Assembly: GCA_034190305.1 (NCBI GenBank)
Contig: JAXHSV010000025.1
Coordinates: forward strand, 1-19,865
Reading direction: 5' to 3'
Source: JAUWNJ01 sp034190305
GTDB taxonomy: Bacteria; Planctomycetota; Phycisphaerae; SM23-33
DNA length: 19,865 nt
The position numbers and the translations under genes are program-made. How positions within the stretch are numbered: position 1 is the stretch's first letter; every line of letters starts with the position of its first letter. Below, piece after piece: positions 7,370 through 15,343 of this stretch. The notes beneath the pieces were generated by a model. That model worked only from the letters and a program-made list of their open reading frames with translations, did no database searches and was not told the DNA's origin.

Positions 7370-8752
7370 ATGAAGGTCCTGATGTTAGGTTGGGAATTTC
7401 CTCCTTATATCAGCGGCGGACTGGGCACAGCCTGTTACGGGCTGACGCGCGGGCTGGATTCTGCCGGTGTGAAAGTGGATTTTGTTCTTCCTGTTTCCCT
7501 GCCGCAGGATGCCGGCGACCACGTTTCATTTAAAACACCGGCGAACCTGACAGGTAAAACAGGCAAAGCCAAGGGAAAAACCGACTGGGCGTTTCGCGAT
7601 GTAACGATGCACGTTCTTCCTGCATTTCTCCAGCCTTACGCGACGCCGGAAGGATTTGCCGAGACGATGAAAACGTTGGGGCAGGTGGGTTTCTCCGGCG
7701 AATTTGCAGGCCTGGGTCTGCCGGTCGGCGCTTTCCCGGTAGGCGAGTCGTCGGGACCGACCCCTCCGATGGGCAAGGCGGTCGGTTACGACGGAGACCT
7801 GATGGGGCAGGTGCACAGGTATGCATCGCTGGCTGTCGGACTGGCGCAGGATGAGGACTTCGATGTAATTCACGCCCATGACTGGATGACGTATCCAGCC
7901 GGTCTGGCGGTCGCGGCGCTTTCGGGCAGGCCTCTTGTGGTTCACATCCACTCCACCGAGTTCGATCGCTCCGGCGAAAACATCAATCAGCAGGTGTATG
8001 ACATCGAGCGAGCCGGTATGCACGGAGCCGACAGGGTTATCTGTGTCAGTTACCTCACTCGAGGCATCGCGCTGAGTCGCTACGGCGTGAATCCCGAAAA
8101 AGTCGAGGTGGTCTATAATGCCGTGGACATGCCGTCCGGAAGAACCGTCGGAACCAAAACCATCGCGTGTGACGAAAAGATCGTCCTGTTCCTCGGACGA
8201 GTTACCATGCAGAAGGGTCCGGAGTATTTCCTCCAGGCGGCCAAGAAGGTGCTGGAAAAATTCAAGAAGGTCCGCTTCGTCATCGCCGGAAGCGGGGACC
8301 TCATCAGCCAGTCCGTCTCGCTCGCCGCCGAACTGCGCATCGGCAAATACGTCGCCTTCACGGGTTTTCTGCGCGGCGACGACGTCGGGCGAATATTCCG
8401 CATGGCCGACCTGTACGTCATGCCGTCGGTCTCCGAACCGTTCGGAATCGCCCCGCTGGAGGCGATCAGCCACAACGTCCCAGTAATAATCTCCAAACAG
8501 TCCGGCGTCTCGGAAGTCCTCACGCACGTCCTGAAGGTGGATTTCTGGGATACCGACGATATGGCCAACAAGATCGTTGCGGTCCTCCGTCACCCGCCGC
8601 TGCGAAGGGTGCTCCGGGAGCAGGGACAGATAGAACTGCGAAAACTCTCCTGGCGGGATTCAGCCAGAAAATGCAAGAAGATTTACAAGGAACTAACCAG
8701 CGAGAAGAAGCGAAAGGCGGGCAAGAAGCGGCCGGCCAGGAGAAAGCATTAA
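7370..8752 (+). CDS. GT4 glycosyltransferase, glycogen-synthase-like
   Basis: 460 aa, GT-B fold. The N-terminal domain opens with MKVLMLGWEFPPYISGGLG; the SGGLG loop matches the donor-binding glycine loop of glycogen/starch synthases and GT4 enzymes. HAHDW is at 168-172. The C-terminal domain has the basic donor-binding residues in LGRVTMQKGPE (R277, K282) and the EX7E motif E356-PFGIAPL-E364. The last 20 residues are strongly basic (KKRKAGKKRPARRKH), which is unusual and could bind polymer or nucleic acid. No membrane segment. GGAAG is 10 nt before ATG. With GH57 and the debranching enzyme nearby, an alpha-glucan (glycogen) synthase is the most likely role, from ADP- or UDP-glucose. Another GT4 specificity cannot be excluded. 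Confidence 0.85.
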   Translation: MKVLMLGWEFPPYISGGLGTACYGLTRGLDSAGVKVDFVLPVSLPQDAGDHVSFKTPANLTGKTGKAKGKTDWAFRDVTMHVLPAFLQPYATPEGFAETMKTLGQVGFSGEFAGLGLPVGAFPVGESSGPTPPMGKAVGYDGDLMGQVHRYASLAVGLAQDEDFDVIHAHDWMTYPAGLAVAALSGRPLVVHIHSTEFDRSGENINQQVYDIERAGMHGADRVICVSYLTRGIALSRYGVNPEKVEVVYNAVDMPSGRTVGTKTIACDEKIVLFLGRVTMQKGPEYFLQAAKKVLEKFKKVRFVIAGSGDLISQSVSLAAELRIGKYVAFTGFLRGDDVGRIFRMADLYVMPSVSEPFGIAPLEAISHNVPVIISKQSGVSEVLTHVLKVDFWDTDDMANKIVAVLRHPPLRRVLREQGQIELRKLSWRDSARKCKKIYKELTSEKKRKAGKKRPARRKH

Positions 8753-8872
8753 AATTACCAATGTCCAATAACCAATTACGAAATGTTACGAAAGGGTAAA
8801 GTCAGACATTAAATCCTGGTCATCAGAGATTATTGTAGTGTCAGGACTGCCGGACATGGGAAATTGGTGCTA

Positions 8873-9014
8873 GGCTCTGTCTGAAAACTATTTCAGACAG
8901 GCTTTCAGCATTCAGCGGTCAGCATTCAGGTCCTTTGTTTATTGGGTTTTGGCTGATTGCTGAAGGCTGATTGCTGAATGCTTTGAGGCAATGTCTGACT
9001 TTTCAGACAGTGCC
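8873..9014. mobile_element. 142-bp miniature inverted-repeat element flanked by TA
   Basis: GGCTCTGTCTGAAAA (8873-8887) is inverted at 9000-9014 with one mismatch. Both ends are flanked by TA (8871-8872, 9015-9016), a possible TA target duplication. Each end also folds alone: 8877-8886 pairs with 8891-8900 (10 bp) and 8992-8998 pairs with 9003-9009. A CAGCATTCAG-type repeat lies inside. No ORF. It fills most of the gap between GT4 and GH57; the part from 8753 to 8872 shows no gene. Confidence 0.65.
8906..8981. repeat. CAGCATTCAG-type palindromic repeat, copy 2
   Basis: CAGCATTCAG occurs at 8906-8915 and 8920-8929; the inverted partners, of the form CTGATTGCTGAAGG and CTGATTGCTGAATGC, occupy 8953-8981. 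Together they form a long imperfect hairpin inside the 142-bp element. Confidence 0.75.
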
Positions 9015-9032
9015 TAATATCGGAGTTTTGCA

Positions 9033-10208
9033 ATGGCTTCAGTAGTGTTTTATTTTCAGGTTCACCAGCCTTATCGTCTTCGTCGGTACAGCATCTTCGA
9101 CAGCGGAACGGACTATTTTGACGATAACGTCAACGCCGAAATCTGCCGAAAGGTCGCGTCGAAATGCTATCTTCCGACAAATACGCTGATCGGCGAGTTA
9201 ATCGACGCTCACGACGGGCGCTTCCGCGTGAACTACTCCGTTACTGGAATGGCGATCGAGCAGTTCCGCCGGTTCTGCCCGGAGGTGCTGGACAGTTTCG
9301 TCAAACTGAGCGAAACCGGATGCGTCGAATTCATCGCCGAAACCTACTATCACACTCTGGCCTTCCTGTATCGGCGGGATGAGTTTATCGATCAGGTCAA
9401 CAAGCACCGGCGGATGATAACCGATCTTTTCGGTCAGGAGCCGCGAGCCTTCCGAAACACCGAACTGACCTACAACAACGACGTGGCCGAGGTTGTCGAG
9501 GAAATGGGCTTCGACATCGCTCTGACCGAGGGCGCCGATCACGTTCTCGGTCATCGCAGCCCGAATTTCATCTATCGCCCGCCCAATTGCGAAGGCATCC
9601 GGTTGATGCTGAAAAACTACCGTCTCAGCGACGACATCGCCTTCCGCTTCGGCGACCGGGCGTGGACGGAATGGCCGCTGACAGTGGAAAAATTCGCCGG
9701 CTGGGTGGACCAGATAAACGGCAACGGGTACGTCTGCAACCTGTTCATGGATTACGAGACTTTCGGTGAGCACCAGTGGGACGATACCGGCATCTTTGAT
9801 TTTCTCCGCGCCCTTCCCGCTGAAATCATGGGCAACGGGAAAAACGACTTTTTGACCGTCTCACAGGCAGTAGATCGTTATCCTGCCGAGGGAGAACTGG
9901 ACGTCCCGCACATGATCTCCTGGGCCGACACCGAGCGCGACATATCCGCCTGGCTGGGAAACTCCATGCAGGCCAACGCGCTGTACGAGACCTACGCCGT
10001 CGCCGATGCCGTCCGGGGCAGCGGCGATGAAGCCCTGATAGAAGACTGGCGGAAATTGCAGACCTCGGACCACTTTTATTACATGTGCACCAAGTATTTC
10101 GCCGACGGCGACGTGCACAAGTATTTCAATCCCTACCAATCGCCGTACGATTCGTACATCAACTACATGAACATACTCGATTCAATCCGGTCCCGGCTGC
10201 CGAAATAG
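9033..10208 (+). CDS. Glycoside hydrolase family 57, alpha-amylase type
   Basis: 391 aa. The conserved GH57 regions are present in order: region 1 VHQPYR (H11), region 2 GCVEFIAETYYH (96-107), region 3 FRNTELTYNN with the expected nucleophile E144, and region 4 MDYETFGEHQ with the expected acid D240. The C-terminal helical part carries DISAWLGNSMQ. No signal peptide, so it acts in the cytosol on alpha-1,4-glucan (hydrolase or transglycosylase). At 391 aa it is shorter than GH57 branching enzymes and fits the small amylase group. GGAG is 7 nt before the ATG. It lies between the GT4 gene and the phosphatase on one strand, supporting a role in glycogen turnover. Confidence 0.92.
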   Translation: MASVVFYFQVHQPYRLRRYSIFDSGTDYFDDNVNAEICRKVASKCYLPTNTLIGELIDAHDGRFRVNYSVTGMAIEQFRRFCPEVLDSFVKLSETGCVEFIAETYYHTLAFLYRRDEFIDQVNKHRRMITDLFGQEPRAFRNTELTYNNDVAEVVEEMGFDIALTEGADHVLGHRSPNFIYRPPNCEGIRLMLKNYRLSDDIAFRFGDRAWTEWPLTVEKFAGWVDQINGNGYVCNLFMDYETFGEHQWDDTGIFDFLRALPAEIMGNGKNDFLTVSQAVDRYPAEGELDVPHMISWADTERDISAWLGNSMQANALYETYAVADAVRGSGDEALIEDWRKLQTSDHFYYMCTKYFADGDVHKYFNPYQSPYDSYINYMNILDSIRSRLPK

Positions 10209-10237
10209 ACAGGTGTTTGCTCCAGTCAAGCGGCAAG

Positions 10238-10870
10238 ATGGTTTCGCCAATGAAGAAAAAACCGTTTCTGACATTTCTGGCCGGTGCGGTTGTAGGTGCA
10301 GCGGGGATGTATGTGGTGCTTTCGTACAGCCACGAGACTGGTCTGTTTTCTGCCAACAGGACGCGAGATGCCGACGCTCCGCATGGTCGATGGTCCAAGC
10401 CGATGGAAGCGACCGGGCTGCCGAACCTGCATCGCGTAACAAAAGACCTTTATCGCGGCGCCCAGCCGACGGCCGAAGGCATGAAGAAACTCAAGGAAAT
10501 GGGCGTCAAAACAATTATAAACCTTCGGTCGTTCCACTCCGACCGCGACGAGATAGGCGATACCGGTCTGGGATATGAACATATCTATATGAAGGCCTGG
10601 CATCCCGAACGTAAGGAACTGGTCCGCTTTCTGAAGATTGCGACCGATCCGGACCGCACGCCGGTTTTCGTGCATTGTCAGTACGGTTCGGACCGAACCG
10701 GCACGATGTGCGCGGTGTACCGTGTAGCCGTCTGCGGGTGGAGCCAGGACGAGGCGCTCGATGAAATGACCAAAGGCGGCTTCGGCTTCCACGGGGTGTG
10801 GGACAACCTGGTGGAATACCTGCGGAAAGTGAACATAGACGAAATCAAAAAGGACGCGGGCATTCAGTAG
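10238..10870 (+). CDS. Membrane-anchored Cys-based phosphatase (DSP/PTP-like)
   Basis: About 210 aa from ATG 10238; ATG 10250 (MKKKPFL) is equally possible, and an upstream in-frame ATG at 10085 would overlap GH57 by over 120 bp and is unlikely. A single hydrophobic segment (9-29) after KKK is a signal anchor. The phosphatase domain begins with LYRGAQPTAEGMKKLKEMGV (71-90), TIINLR, and the P-loop H146-C147-QYGSD-R153-T. This matches Siw14-like and DSP-PTPase families. The canonical WPD-loop aspartate is not evident: the region reads KAWHPERKE (119-127). It lies 29 nt after GH57 on the same strand and ends at a candidate terminator. Substrate unknown: phosphoprotein, inositol phosphate or phosphoglucan are all possible. 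Confidence 0.85.
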   Translation: MVSPMKKKPFLTFLAGAVVGAAGMYVVLSYSHETGLFSANRTRDADAPHGRWSKPMEATGLPNLHRVTKDLYRGAQPTAEGMKKLKEMGVKTIINLRSFHSDRDEIGDTGLGYEHIYMKAWHPERKELVRFLKIATDPDRTPVFVHCQYGSDRTGTMCAVYRVAVCGWSQDEALDEMTKGGFGFHGVWDNLVEYLRKVNIDEIKKDAGIQ

Positions 10871-10874
10871 TAGT

Positions 10875-10941
10875 GCGGGCCAACTCGTGCTATGTAGCGA
10901 TGCTACTTCGCAGAGTATTACCGGCCCGCGGAACTTTTTTT
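10875..10941 (+). terminator. Rho-independent terminator candidate after the phosphatase gene
   Basis: GCGGGCC (10875-10881) pairs with GGCCCGC (10923-10929); an inner hairpin GTAGC-GAT-GCTAC lies at 10894-10906; a run of seven T follows at 10935-10941. It sits between convergent operons. Confidence 0.6.
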
Positions 10942-10985
10942 CCGTCAAACCGTTCGGCGGCGGGCCTGTCGGTCCGGCCTACTTG

Positions 10986-12020
10986 TTATGCGATCTTCGT
11001 TATTTTCCCGCCGGATTTGGCTGATTTGATTTCGGCTTCGACGATGGCGACAGCCTTGGCCGACTCGGCCGGCGAGACTCGGTCAGGCCTGCCGCCGCCG
11101 GCGATGCAGCCGACGAAATACTTCAGTTCCTCGGCGTATGCGTTGGCTGTCGGTACTTCAGGGGTTACTTTGCAGCCGCCGGCCGGATAAACCGTCATCG
11201 CAGGCGACTGCCGGGAGTCGTACTCCACGGTCGCCTTTTCGAACATGACCACCGCGCTCATGCTGAAGGGGAACTCCGGCGGGAAGTCCCATCCTCCCTC
11301 TGCCACAACCATCGGTCCGTCGTCATATTCGTAGTGTGCAACTATATGTCCGATGCCGCCGTCTTCGTGTTTCACACCGCCGGCGATTACCGCCTTCGGC
11401 GGACCGAAGAACCACTGGAGCGTATCGACGTCATGAATGTGCAGGTCAATTGCCGCCAGGCCGCTCTGACCGGCGCGGAGCAGCCAACCGTCCGCCGACC
11501 AGGTGGGGTTCGAACTGACACGCCTGAACACCGCGCTGAGGACCTTTCCGTACCGGCTGGAATCTATCATCTCCTTGATCATGACGTATTCAGGCCAGAA
11601 TCGCAGGCAGTGCCCGATCATCAGCATTTTACCGGCTTTGTCGGAGGCGGTGATCATTTTGTTGGCGTCGCCGGCCGTCAGGGCCATGGGCTTCTCGCAG
11701 AAGACGTTTTTACCGGCATCCAGGGCCTTAATCGTCATCGGCGCGTGCAGGTGCGTCGGAAGGCACAGGTCCACCATGTCGATGTCCGGGTCATCGAGCA
11801 GGCGATCTAACTCGGTGTATGTCCTGATGCCGCTGAGGTCCATTGTCTCGCCGGCGCCCGTGTCTATGTTACCCTCGACGGCTTCGCCGCCGGGCGCCAG
11901 GCGTTCAGCACGGGAGTCGCAGACGGCGACGACCTCGGCGGCGTCAACCTCGTCTCTGTAGGCGGCGAAATGCGCCCCGCCCATCATGCCAAGCCCGACA
12001 AGTCCGACTTTCACAGTCAT
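10986..12020 (-). CDS. Gfo/Idh/MocA family NAD(P)-dependent oxidoreductase
   Basis: 344 aa. An N-terminal Rossmann fold with GLGMMG (9-14) is followed by the family signature CEKP (E109-K110-P111), whose lysine is usually catalytic. The C-terminal substrate domain contains AAIDLHIHDVD (D192, H194, H196, D197), the usual catalytic/substrate motif. These enzymes oxidise or reduce sugars, inositols or their derivatives. There is no signal peptide, so it is cytosolic. The upstream gene on the same strand is a xylose-isomerase-like TIM barrel, a common partner (keto-sugar formation plus epimerisation or isomerisation). The 83-bp gap between them contains a palindromic repeat. AAAGGG about 8 nt before ATG is a moderate ribosome site. 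Substrate cannot be read. Confidence 0.92.
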   Translation of the reverse strand: MTVKVGLVGLGMMGGAHFAAYRDEVDAAEVVAVCDSRAERLAPGGEAVEGNIDTGAGETMDLSGIRTYTELDRLLDDPDIDMVDLCLPTHLHAPMTIKALDAGKNVFCEKPMALTAGDANKMITASDKAGKMLMIGHCLRFWPEYVMIKEMIDSSRYGKVLSAVFRRVSSNPTWSADGWLLRAGQSGLAAIDLHIHDVDTLQWFFGPPKAVIAGGVKHEDGGIGHIVAHYEYDDGPMVVAEGGWDFPPEFPFSMSAVVMFEKATVEYDSRQSPAMTVYPAGGCKVTPEVPTANAYAEELKYFVGCIAGGGRPDRVSPAESAKAVAIVEAEIKSAKSGGKITKIA

Positions 12021-12057
12021 CGCAGAAACCCTTTCATTGGTTACGGAAAATAGCCCT

Positions 12058-12103
12058 CAGCGGTCAGTTTTTTCTTTGCTGAATGCTGATCGCTGAATGC
12101 TGT
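12058..12103. repeat. CAGCATTCAG-type palindromic repeat, copy 3
   Basis: CAGCGGTCAG (12058-12067) pairs with CTGATCGCTG (12086-12095) at 9 of 10 positions; GCTGAATGC flanks both sides of the second arm. It fills the gap between the sugar isomerase stop and the oxidoreductase start. Confidence 0.7.
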
Positions 12104-12961
12104 TTATGGAATTATCTTTTTCAGGCGACCGGCGGTCTTGCGAAGGAATGCCGTCTCGTTCTTATCGTCCGGACCTATGCCGACCTCGGCAGTAACCGGC
12201 CCGTTGTATCCCAGTTGTTCCAGCATCTTCAGGCTCTCGGCCAGCGGCGCATCGCCGTCGCCGAGGTTGCAGAATCCTTCTACGGTTCCGACGGATCGTT
12301 TGAAATCCTTCACGTGCACGCGTTTAATCCTCCTGCCCAGGATGCTGATCCAGTGCTGCGGATATCCGAAGTTCCAGGCGTTTCCCACGTCGAAGTAGGC
12401 CGCCACGCGCGGATTTGCGACGTCCTTGAGAAACTGCCTGAACTCCAGCGGGCTGGTGAGGAACTTGTTCCAGACGTTTTCGAGGCAGGCATAGACGCCG
12501 AGTTTTTCGGCGGCCCGGCCGACGGCTTTGGAGAACTTCAGCGCCCGCTTGTAGCAGTCGTCGTAGGGCACGACCTCCGCATCGGGCATGAAGAACACAT
12601 CGACGTGTCCTGGCAGCACGAGCAGGTGCTTTGCGCCAAGGTCTGCGGTAACGCGCAGGCACTTGATTGTTGTCGCCAGCGCCTTGTCGCGCACCCGCCT
12701 GGAGGCGGAGGCGGGGTTGGTCTCCCAAAGAAGCCCGCTGGCGACCGAGCCGATCTTTATTCCGATTTCCTTCGCCTCGGCGGCGATCTGTCTGCACTTT
12801 TTTGGGGAGGTGTTCGGCGTCAGGTCGCCCGCCGGGCCTACGCACAGTTCGATGCCGTCGAAGCCGGTCTTCTTCGCCAGCCTCATCGCCTCGGAAACGC
12901 TGCGCCCGCCGCTCATGCCGCCCTCGAACGCCCAATAACTGATCTGTGCGTACATTTTCAT
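12104..12961 (-). CDS. Sugar isomerase/epimerase, xylose-isomerase-like TIM barrel
   Basis: 285 aa. The barrel shows the metal-binding set of the tagatose/psicose epimerase class: E161 (CLENVWNK), D191 (YFDVGNAW), H216 (RVHVKD) and E259 (TAEVG), with spacing close to that of D-tagatose 3-epimerase. It should be a soluble, divalent-metal-dependent isomerase or epimerase of a sugar or inositol derivative. First gene of a minus-strand pair with the Gfo/Idh/MocA enzyme. AGGAG at 12969-12965 is only 3 nt from ATG 12961 but 9 nt from ATG 12955, so the true start may be the third residue (MYAQISYW). A minus-strand promoter TTGAAA-17-TATCAT lies just upstream, inside the start of the divergent gene. 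Confidence 0.9.
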   Translation of the reverse strand: MKMYAQISYWAFEGGMSGGRSVSEAMRLAKKTGFDGIELCVGPAGDLTPNTSPKKCRQIAAEAKEIGIKIGSVASGLLWETNPASASRRVRDKALATTIKCLRVTADLGAKHLLVLPGHVDVFFMPDAEVVPYDDCYKRALKFSKAVGRAAEKLGVYACLENVWNKFLTSPLEFRQFLKDVANPRVAAYFDVGNAWNFGYPQHWISILGRRIKRVHVKDFKRSVGTVEGFCNLGDGDAPLAESLKMLEQLGYNGPVTAEVGIGPDDKNETAFLRKTAGRLKKIIP

Positions 12962-12981
12962 CGTCTCCTGTTTGAGAAAGT

Positions 12982-12990
12982 TGGTATGAT
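12982..12990 (+). promoter_or_regulatory. Extended -10 promoter of the debranching enzyme gene
   Basis: TGG-TATGAT is an extended -10 (TGn plus 5 of 6 consensus bases). No -35 is at the right distance. It ends 6 nt before ATG 12997, so transcription could begin at the start codon. Confidence 0.4.
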
Positions 12991-13014
12991 AATTACATGG
13001 CTGACGTATTTCAA
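12986..13014 (-). promoter_or_regulatory. Promoter of the isomerase-oxidoreductase operon
   Basis: Minus-strand TTGAAA (13014-13009), 17 bp, TATCAT (12991-12986). Start point near 12979, leaving a leader of about 18 nt with AGGAG. Its -35 lies within the first codons of the divergent debranching enzyme gene. Confidence 0.5.
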
Positions 13015-15036
13015 GACACAGTCATGCCGTCGCCGATAGTCATCGACTGTCGCGGCGAGGCGGAAGACCTGTTGTCGCGGGAGTGGCTCATTGCCAACAA
13101 ACTCGGCGCGTACGCATCCTCGACGGTAGTCGGCGTCAACACCCGCCGGTATCACGGTCTGCTGGTGGCAGCGACAAATCCGCCGGTCGGTCGGATCGTA
13201 GCGCTGAACTGCCTGATGGACCAGTTAGTCGTTTCCGACGAAAAGACGTTCGAGATGGCGACGTTCGAGTTTGAGGGATCGTTTTCGCCCGATGGCGGGG
13301 CGAACCTTATCGAGTTCCGCAACGCTCCGGCTGCGACGTTCCTTTACCGTTGCGGCGCCGCGGAGGTGCTCAAGGAAATTATTCTTGCCGAATCGGCCAA
13401 CACCGTAGCCGTTCGGTATTCGCTTCTTTCCGGTTCCGGCGGGATGCTGCACATCAGGCCGTTCGTGTCGCTTCGGGACTACCACACTCTGCGATGCTGC
13501 GGCGCTCCGCACCGGATGACTTACCTTCACTATCTCGACGGTATCCACGTCGAGGACCAGAATACCGACACCGGCGCGGTTTGCATTTCTGTCAGTAGTT
13601 CCGCCGGTCCGGTCATGTCCATACCGGCGCAGTTTAATCCCGATCCGCAGTGGTGGTATCGATTTCGTTACCGCGCCGACATTGCCCGCGGGCAGGAAGG
13701 CTTTGAGGACCTTTACACGCCGGGATTCTTCAGCGCCGGTCTGGCGAGCGGAGGGGTGGTGCAGTTGACGGCTTCTCTTACCGCAGTCGGAGAGGTGGAT
13801 TTCGACGCCGCTGTCGAGCGTAAGCGCCGCCGCCTGGTGCGCATCGTCGAGGCCGTCGGAGACAGCGCCGACGAGACCACTCGCCGACTCGCCGCCGCCG
13901 GCGACGTGTTCATCGTTTCACGCGGGGACTCCGACGCCCAATCGGGTAATACAATCCTCGCCGGTTATCACTGGTTCGCCGATTGGGGAAGGGACGCCAT
14001 GATCGCCCTGGCGGGACTGGCGCTGGAGACGAGGCAATACGAATCCGCCCTTGGCGTGCTGCGAACCTTCGCCGCCGCCGTCGATGAGGGAATGGTTCCC
14101 AATTGTTTCGACGAGCGCGGCGACAGTCCAGGTTTCAACAGTATCGACGCATCGCTGTGGTTCATCATTTCCGCCGATCGCTACGTCCGCGTCACCGGCG
14201 ACGAGGTCGCCTGGCGGACATACCTTGGCGGCGCCGTCGAGAAGATACTCCGGGCATATCAGGGCGGGACTCGTTTCGGTATCCGCGCGTGCTCCGACGG
14301 TCTGCTGACCGGAGGGGACGCACGGACGCAACTGACGTGGATGGACGCGACAGTCGCCGGCAGGGCCGTTACGCCACGATGGGGAAAGTGCGTCGAAATC
14401 AACGCCCTCTGGCACGATGCCCTGCATATAGCCGCCGAGAGGTCCGATAAACACGATCATGCGCTTCTATGGTCGGCCCTGGCCGCCCGAGTCGCCAAAG
14501 CCTTCGAGCAGACATTCTGGAATGAAAATATGGGCTGCCTCTATGATTGCGTCAGCGCCGACGGAAAGGACGCATCTGTCCGCCCCAATCAGATATTCGC
14601 CGTTGCCTCTCCGCACTGCCTGCTGACACCGATCAGGCAACGGTCGGTCATCAAGGTAGTCCGGTCCGAGCTGCTGACGCCCCTGGGACTGCGGACGCTT
14701 TCGCCCAAAGACCCAGCCTACCGTGGGCGATACGAAGGAAATCCAGAATCGCGGGACTCGGCGTATCACCAGGGAACGATCTGGCCGTGGTTGATGGGGC
14801 CATTCATCGAGGCGTATCTTAATGTTCACAATTTCTCGTCGGCTTCGCGCGGGCAGGTCCGCCGGTGGCTTTCGGCATTCGACGAACATCTTGTCCAGGC
14901 CGGCGTCGGATTCATCTCGGAAGTCTTCGACGGCGACGAACCGCATAATCCCGGAGGGTGTATCGCACAGGCGTGGTCGGTCGCAGAAATCCTGCGGGCA
15001 AAGAGATTGACAGCCGAAGGTCGCGGAAACGGGTAA
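12997..15036 (+). CDS. Archaeal-type glycogen debranching enzyme (GH133-like)
   Basis: 679 aa, full length for the archaeal/bacterial GDE type. The N-terminal beta domain opens with EWLIANKLGAYASSTVVG and NTRRYHGLL. The C-terminal (alpha/alpha)6 domain carries GYHWFADWGRDAM (from about 323), TWMDA (447-451), GKCVEINALW (E467) and YHQGTIWPW (H591). The enzyme cleaves alpha-1,6 branches of glycogen in the cytosol. ATG 12997 has no Shine-Dalgarno but sits 6 nt after an extended -10; ATG 13024 (MPSPIVID) is the alternative. It is split from the GT4-GH57 operon by the minus-strand sugar operon, yet belongs to the same pathway. Confidence 0.93.
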   Translation: MADVFQDTVMPSPIVIDCRGEAEDLLSREWLIANKLGAYASSTVVGVNTRRYHGLLVAATNPPVGRIVALNCLMDQLVVSDEKTFEMATFEFEGSFSPDGGANLIEFRNAPAATFLYRCGAAEVLKEIILAESANTVAVRYSLLSGSGGMLHIRPFVSLRDYHTLRCCGAPHRMTYLHYLDGIHVEDQNTDTGAVCISVSSSAGPVMSIPAQFNPDPQWWYRFRYRADIARGQEGFEDLYTPGFFSAGLASGGVVQLTASLTAVGEVDFDAAVERKRRRLVRIVEAVGDSADETTRRLAAAGDVFIVSRGDSDAQSGNTILAGYHWFADWGRDAMIALAGLALETRQYESALGVLRTFAAAVDEGMVPNCFDERGDSPGFNSIDASLWFIISADRYVRVTGDEVAWRTYLGGAVEKILRAYQGGTRFGIRACSDGLLTGGDARTQLTWMDATVAGRAVTPRWGKCVEINALWHDALHIAAERSDKHDHALLWSALAARVAKAFEQTFWNENMGCLYDCVSADGKDASVRPNQIFAVASPHCLLTPIRQRSVIKVVRSELLTPLGLRTLSPKDPAYRGRYEGNPESRDSAYHQGTIWPWLMGPFIEAYLNVHNFSSASRGQVRRWLSAFDEHLVQAGVGFISEVFDGDEPHNPGGCIAQAWSVAEILRAKRLTAEGRGNG

Positions 15037-15044
15037 AAAAATTT

Positions 15045-15330
15045 CCAGGGATGCAGGAGGTACAGGGGAAAAGAGAGTGTCGAATATTGAACAAAGAATT
15101 TTGAATTCTGAAGTAAAAAGAAGAAACGGAAAGATAGCGGGATTACAGGGATTATTGGATTATGGGGATTGTGATTTTGCCGGAAGAAGCAAAAGAAAAA
15201 GATAGGCCAGGGAGCGTAACATTTTTTCTTGGCATGGGCCTGCCTTTCTTTTTTCTGCTGCTTCAAAATTTCGACATTCCCCGTTCATTATTCGACATTC
15301 ATTTTGTTGTTTATCCCCTGCATCACTGCT
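15045..15330. repeat. Composite nested inverted-repeat element
   Basis: Three arm pairs are nested symmetrically: 15045-15070 with 15312-15330 (GGGATGCAGG.. / ..CCCCTGCATC), 15078-15092 with 15283-15297 (TGTCGAATATTGAAC, 14 of 15), and 15183-15208 with 15237-15264 (purine-rich against pyrimidine-rich). This accounts for the whole 307-bp gap between the debranching enzyme and the next gene; no ORF is seen in it. Confidence 0.55.
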
Positions 15331-15343
15331 TGAAGTTTTAAAC

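Noticed and set aside
7526..8593. 355-codon minus-strand open frame
   Set aside because: Antisense to the GT4 gene, whose motifs are intact.
10085..10237. Longer N-terminus of the phosphatase from ATG 10085
   Set aside because: Would overlap the GH57 coding end by over 120 bp; the signal anchor follows ATG 10238/10250 directly.
12972..12977. TTGAGA as -35 of the debranching gene
   Set aside because: Only 7 bp from the TATGAT box, too close for sigma70.
12083..13039. 318-codon plus-strand open frame
   Set aside because: Antisense to the isomerase and running into the debranching gene start; no recognisable domain.
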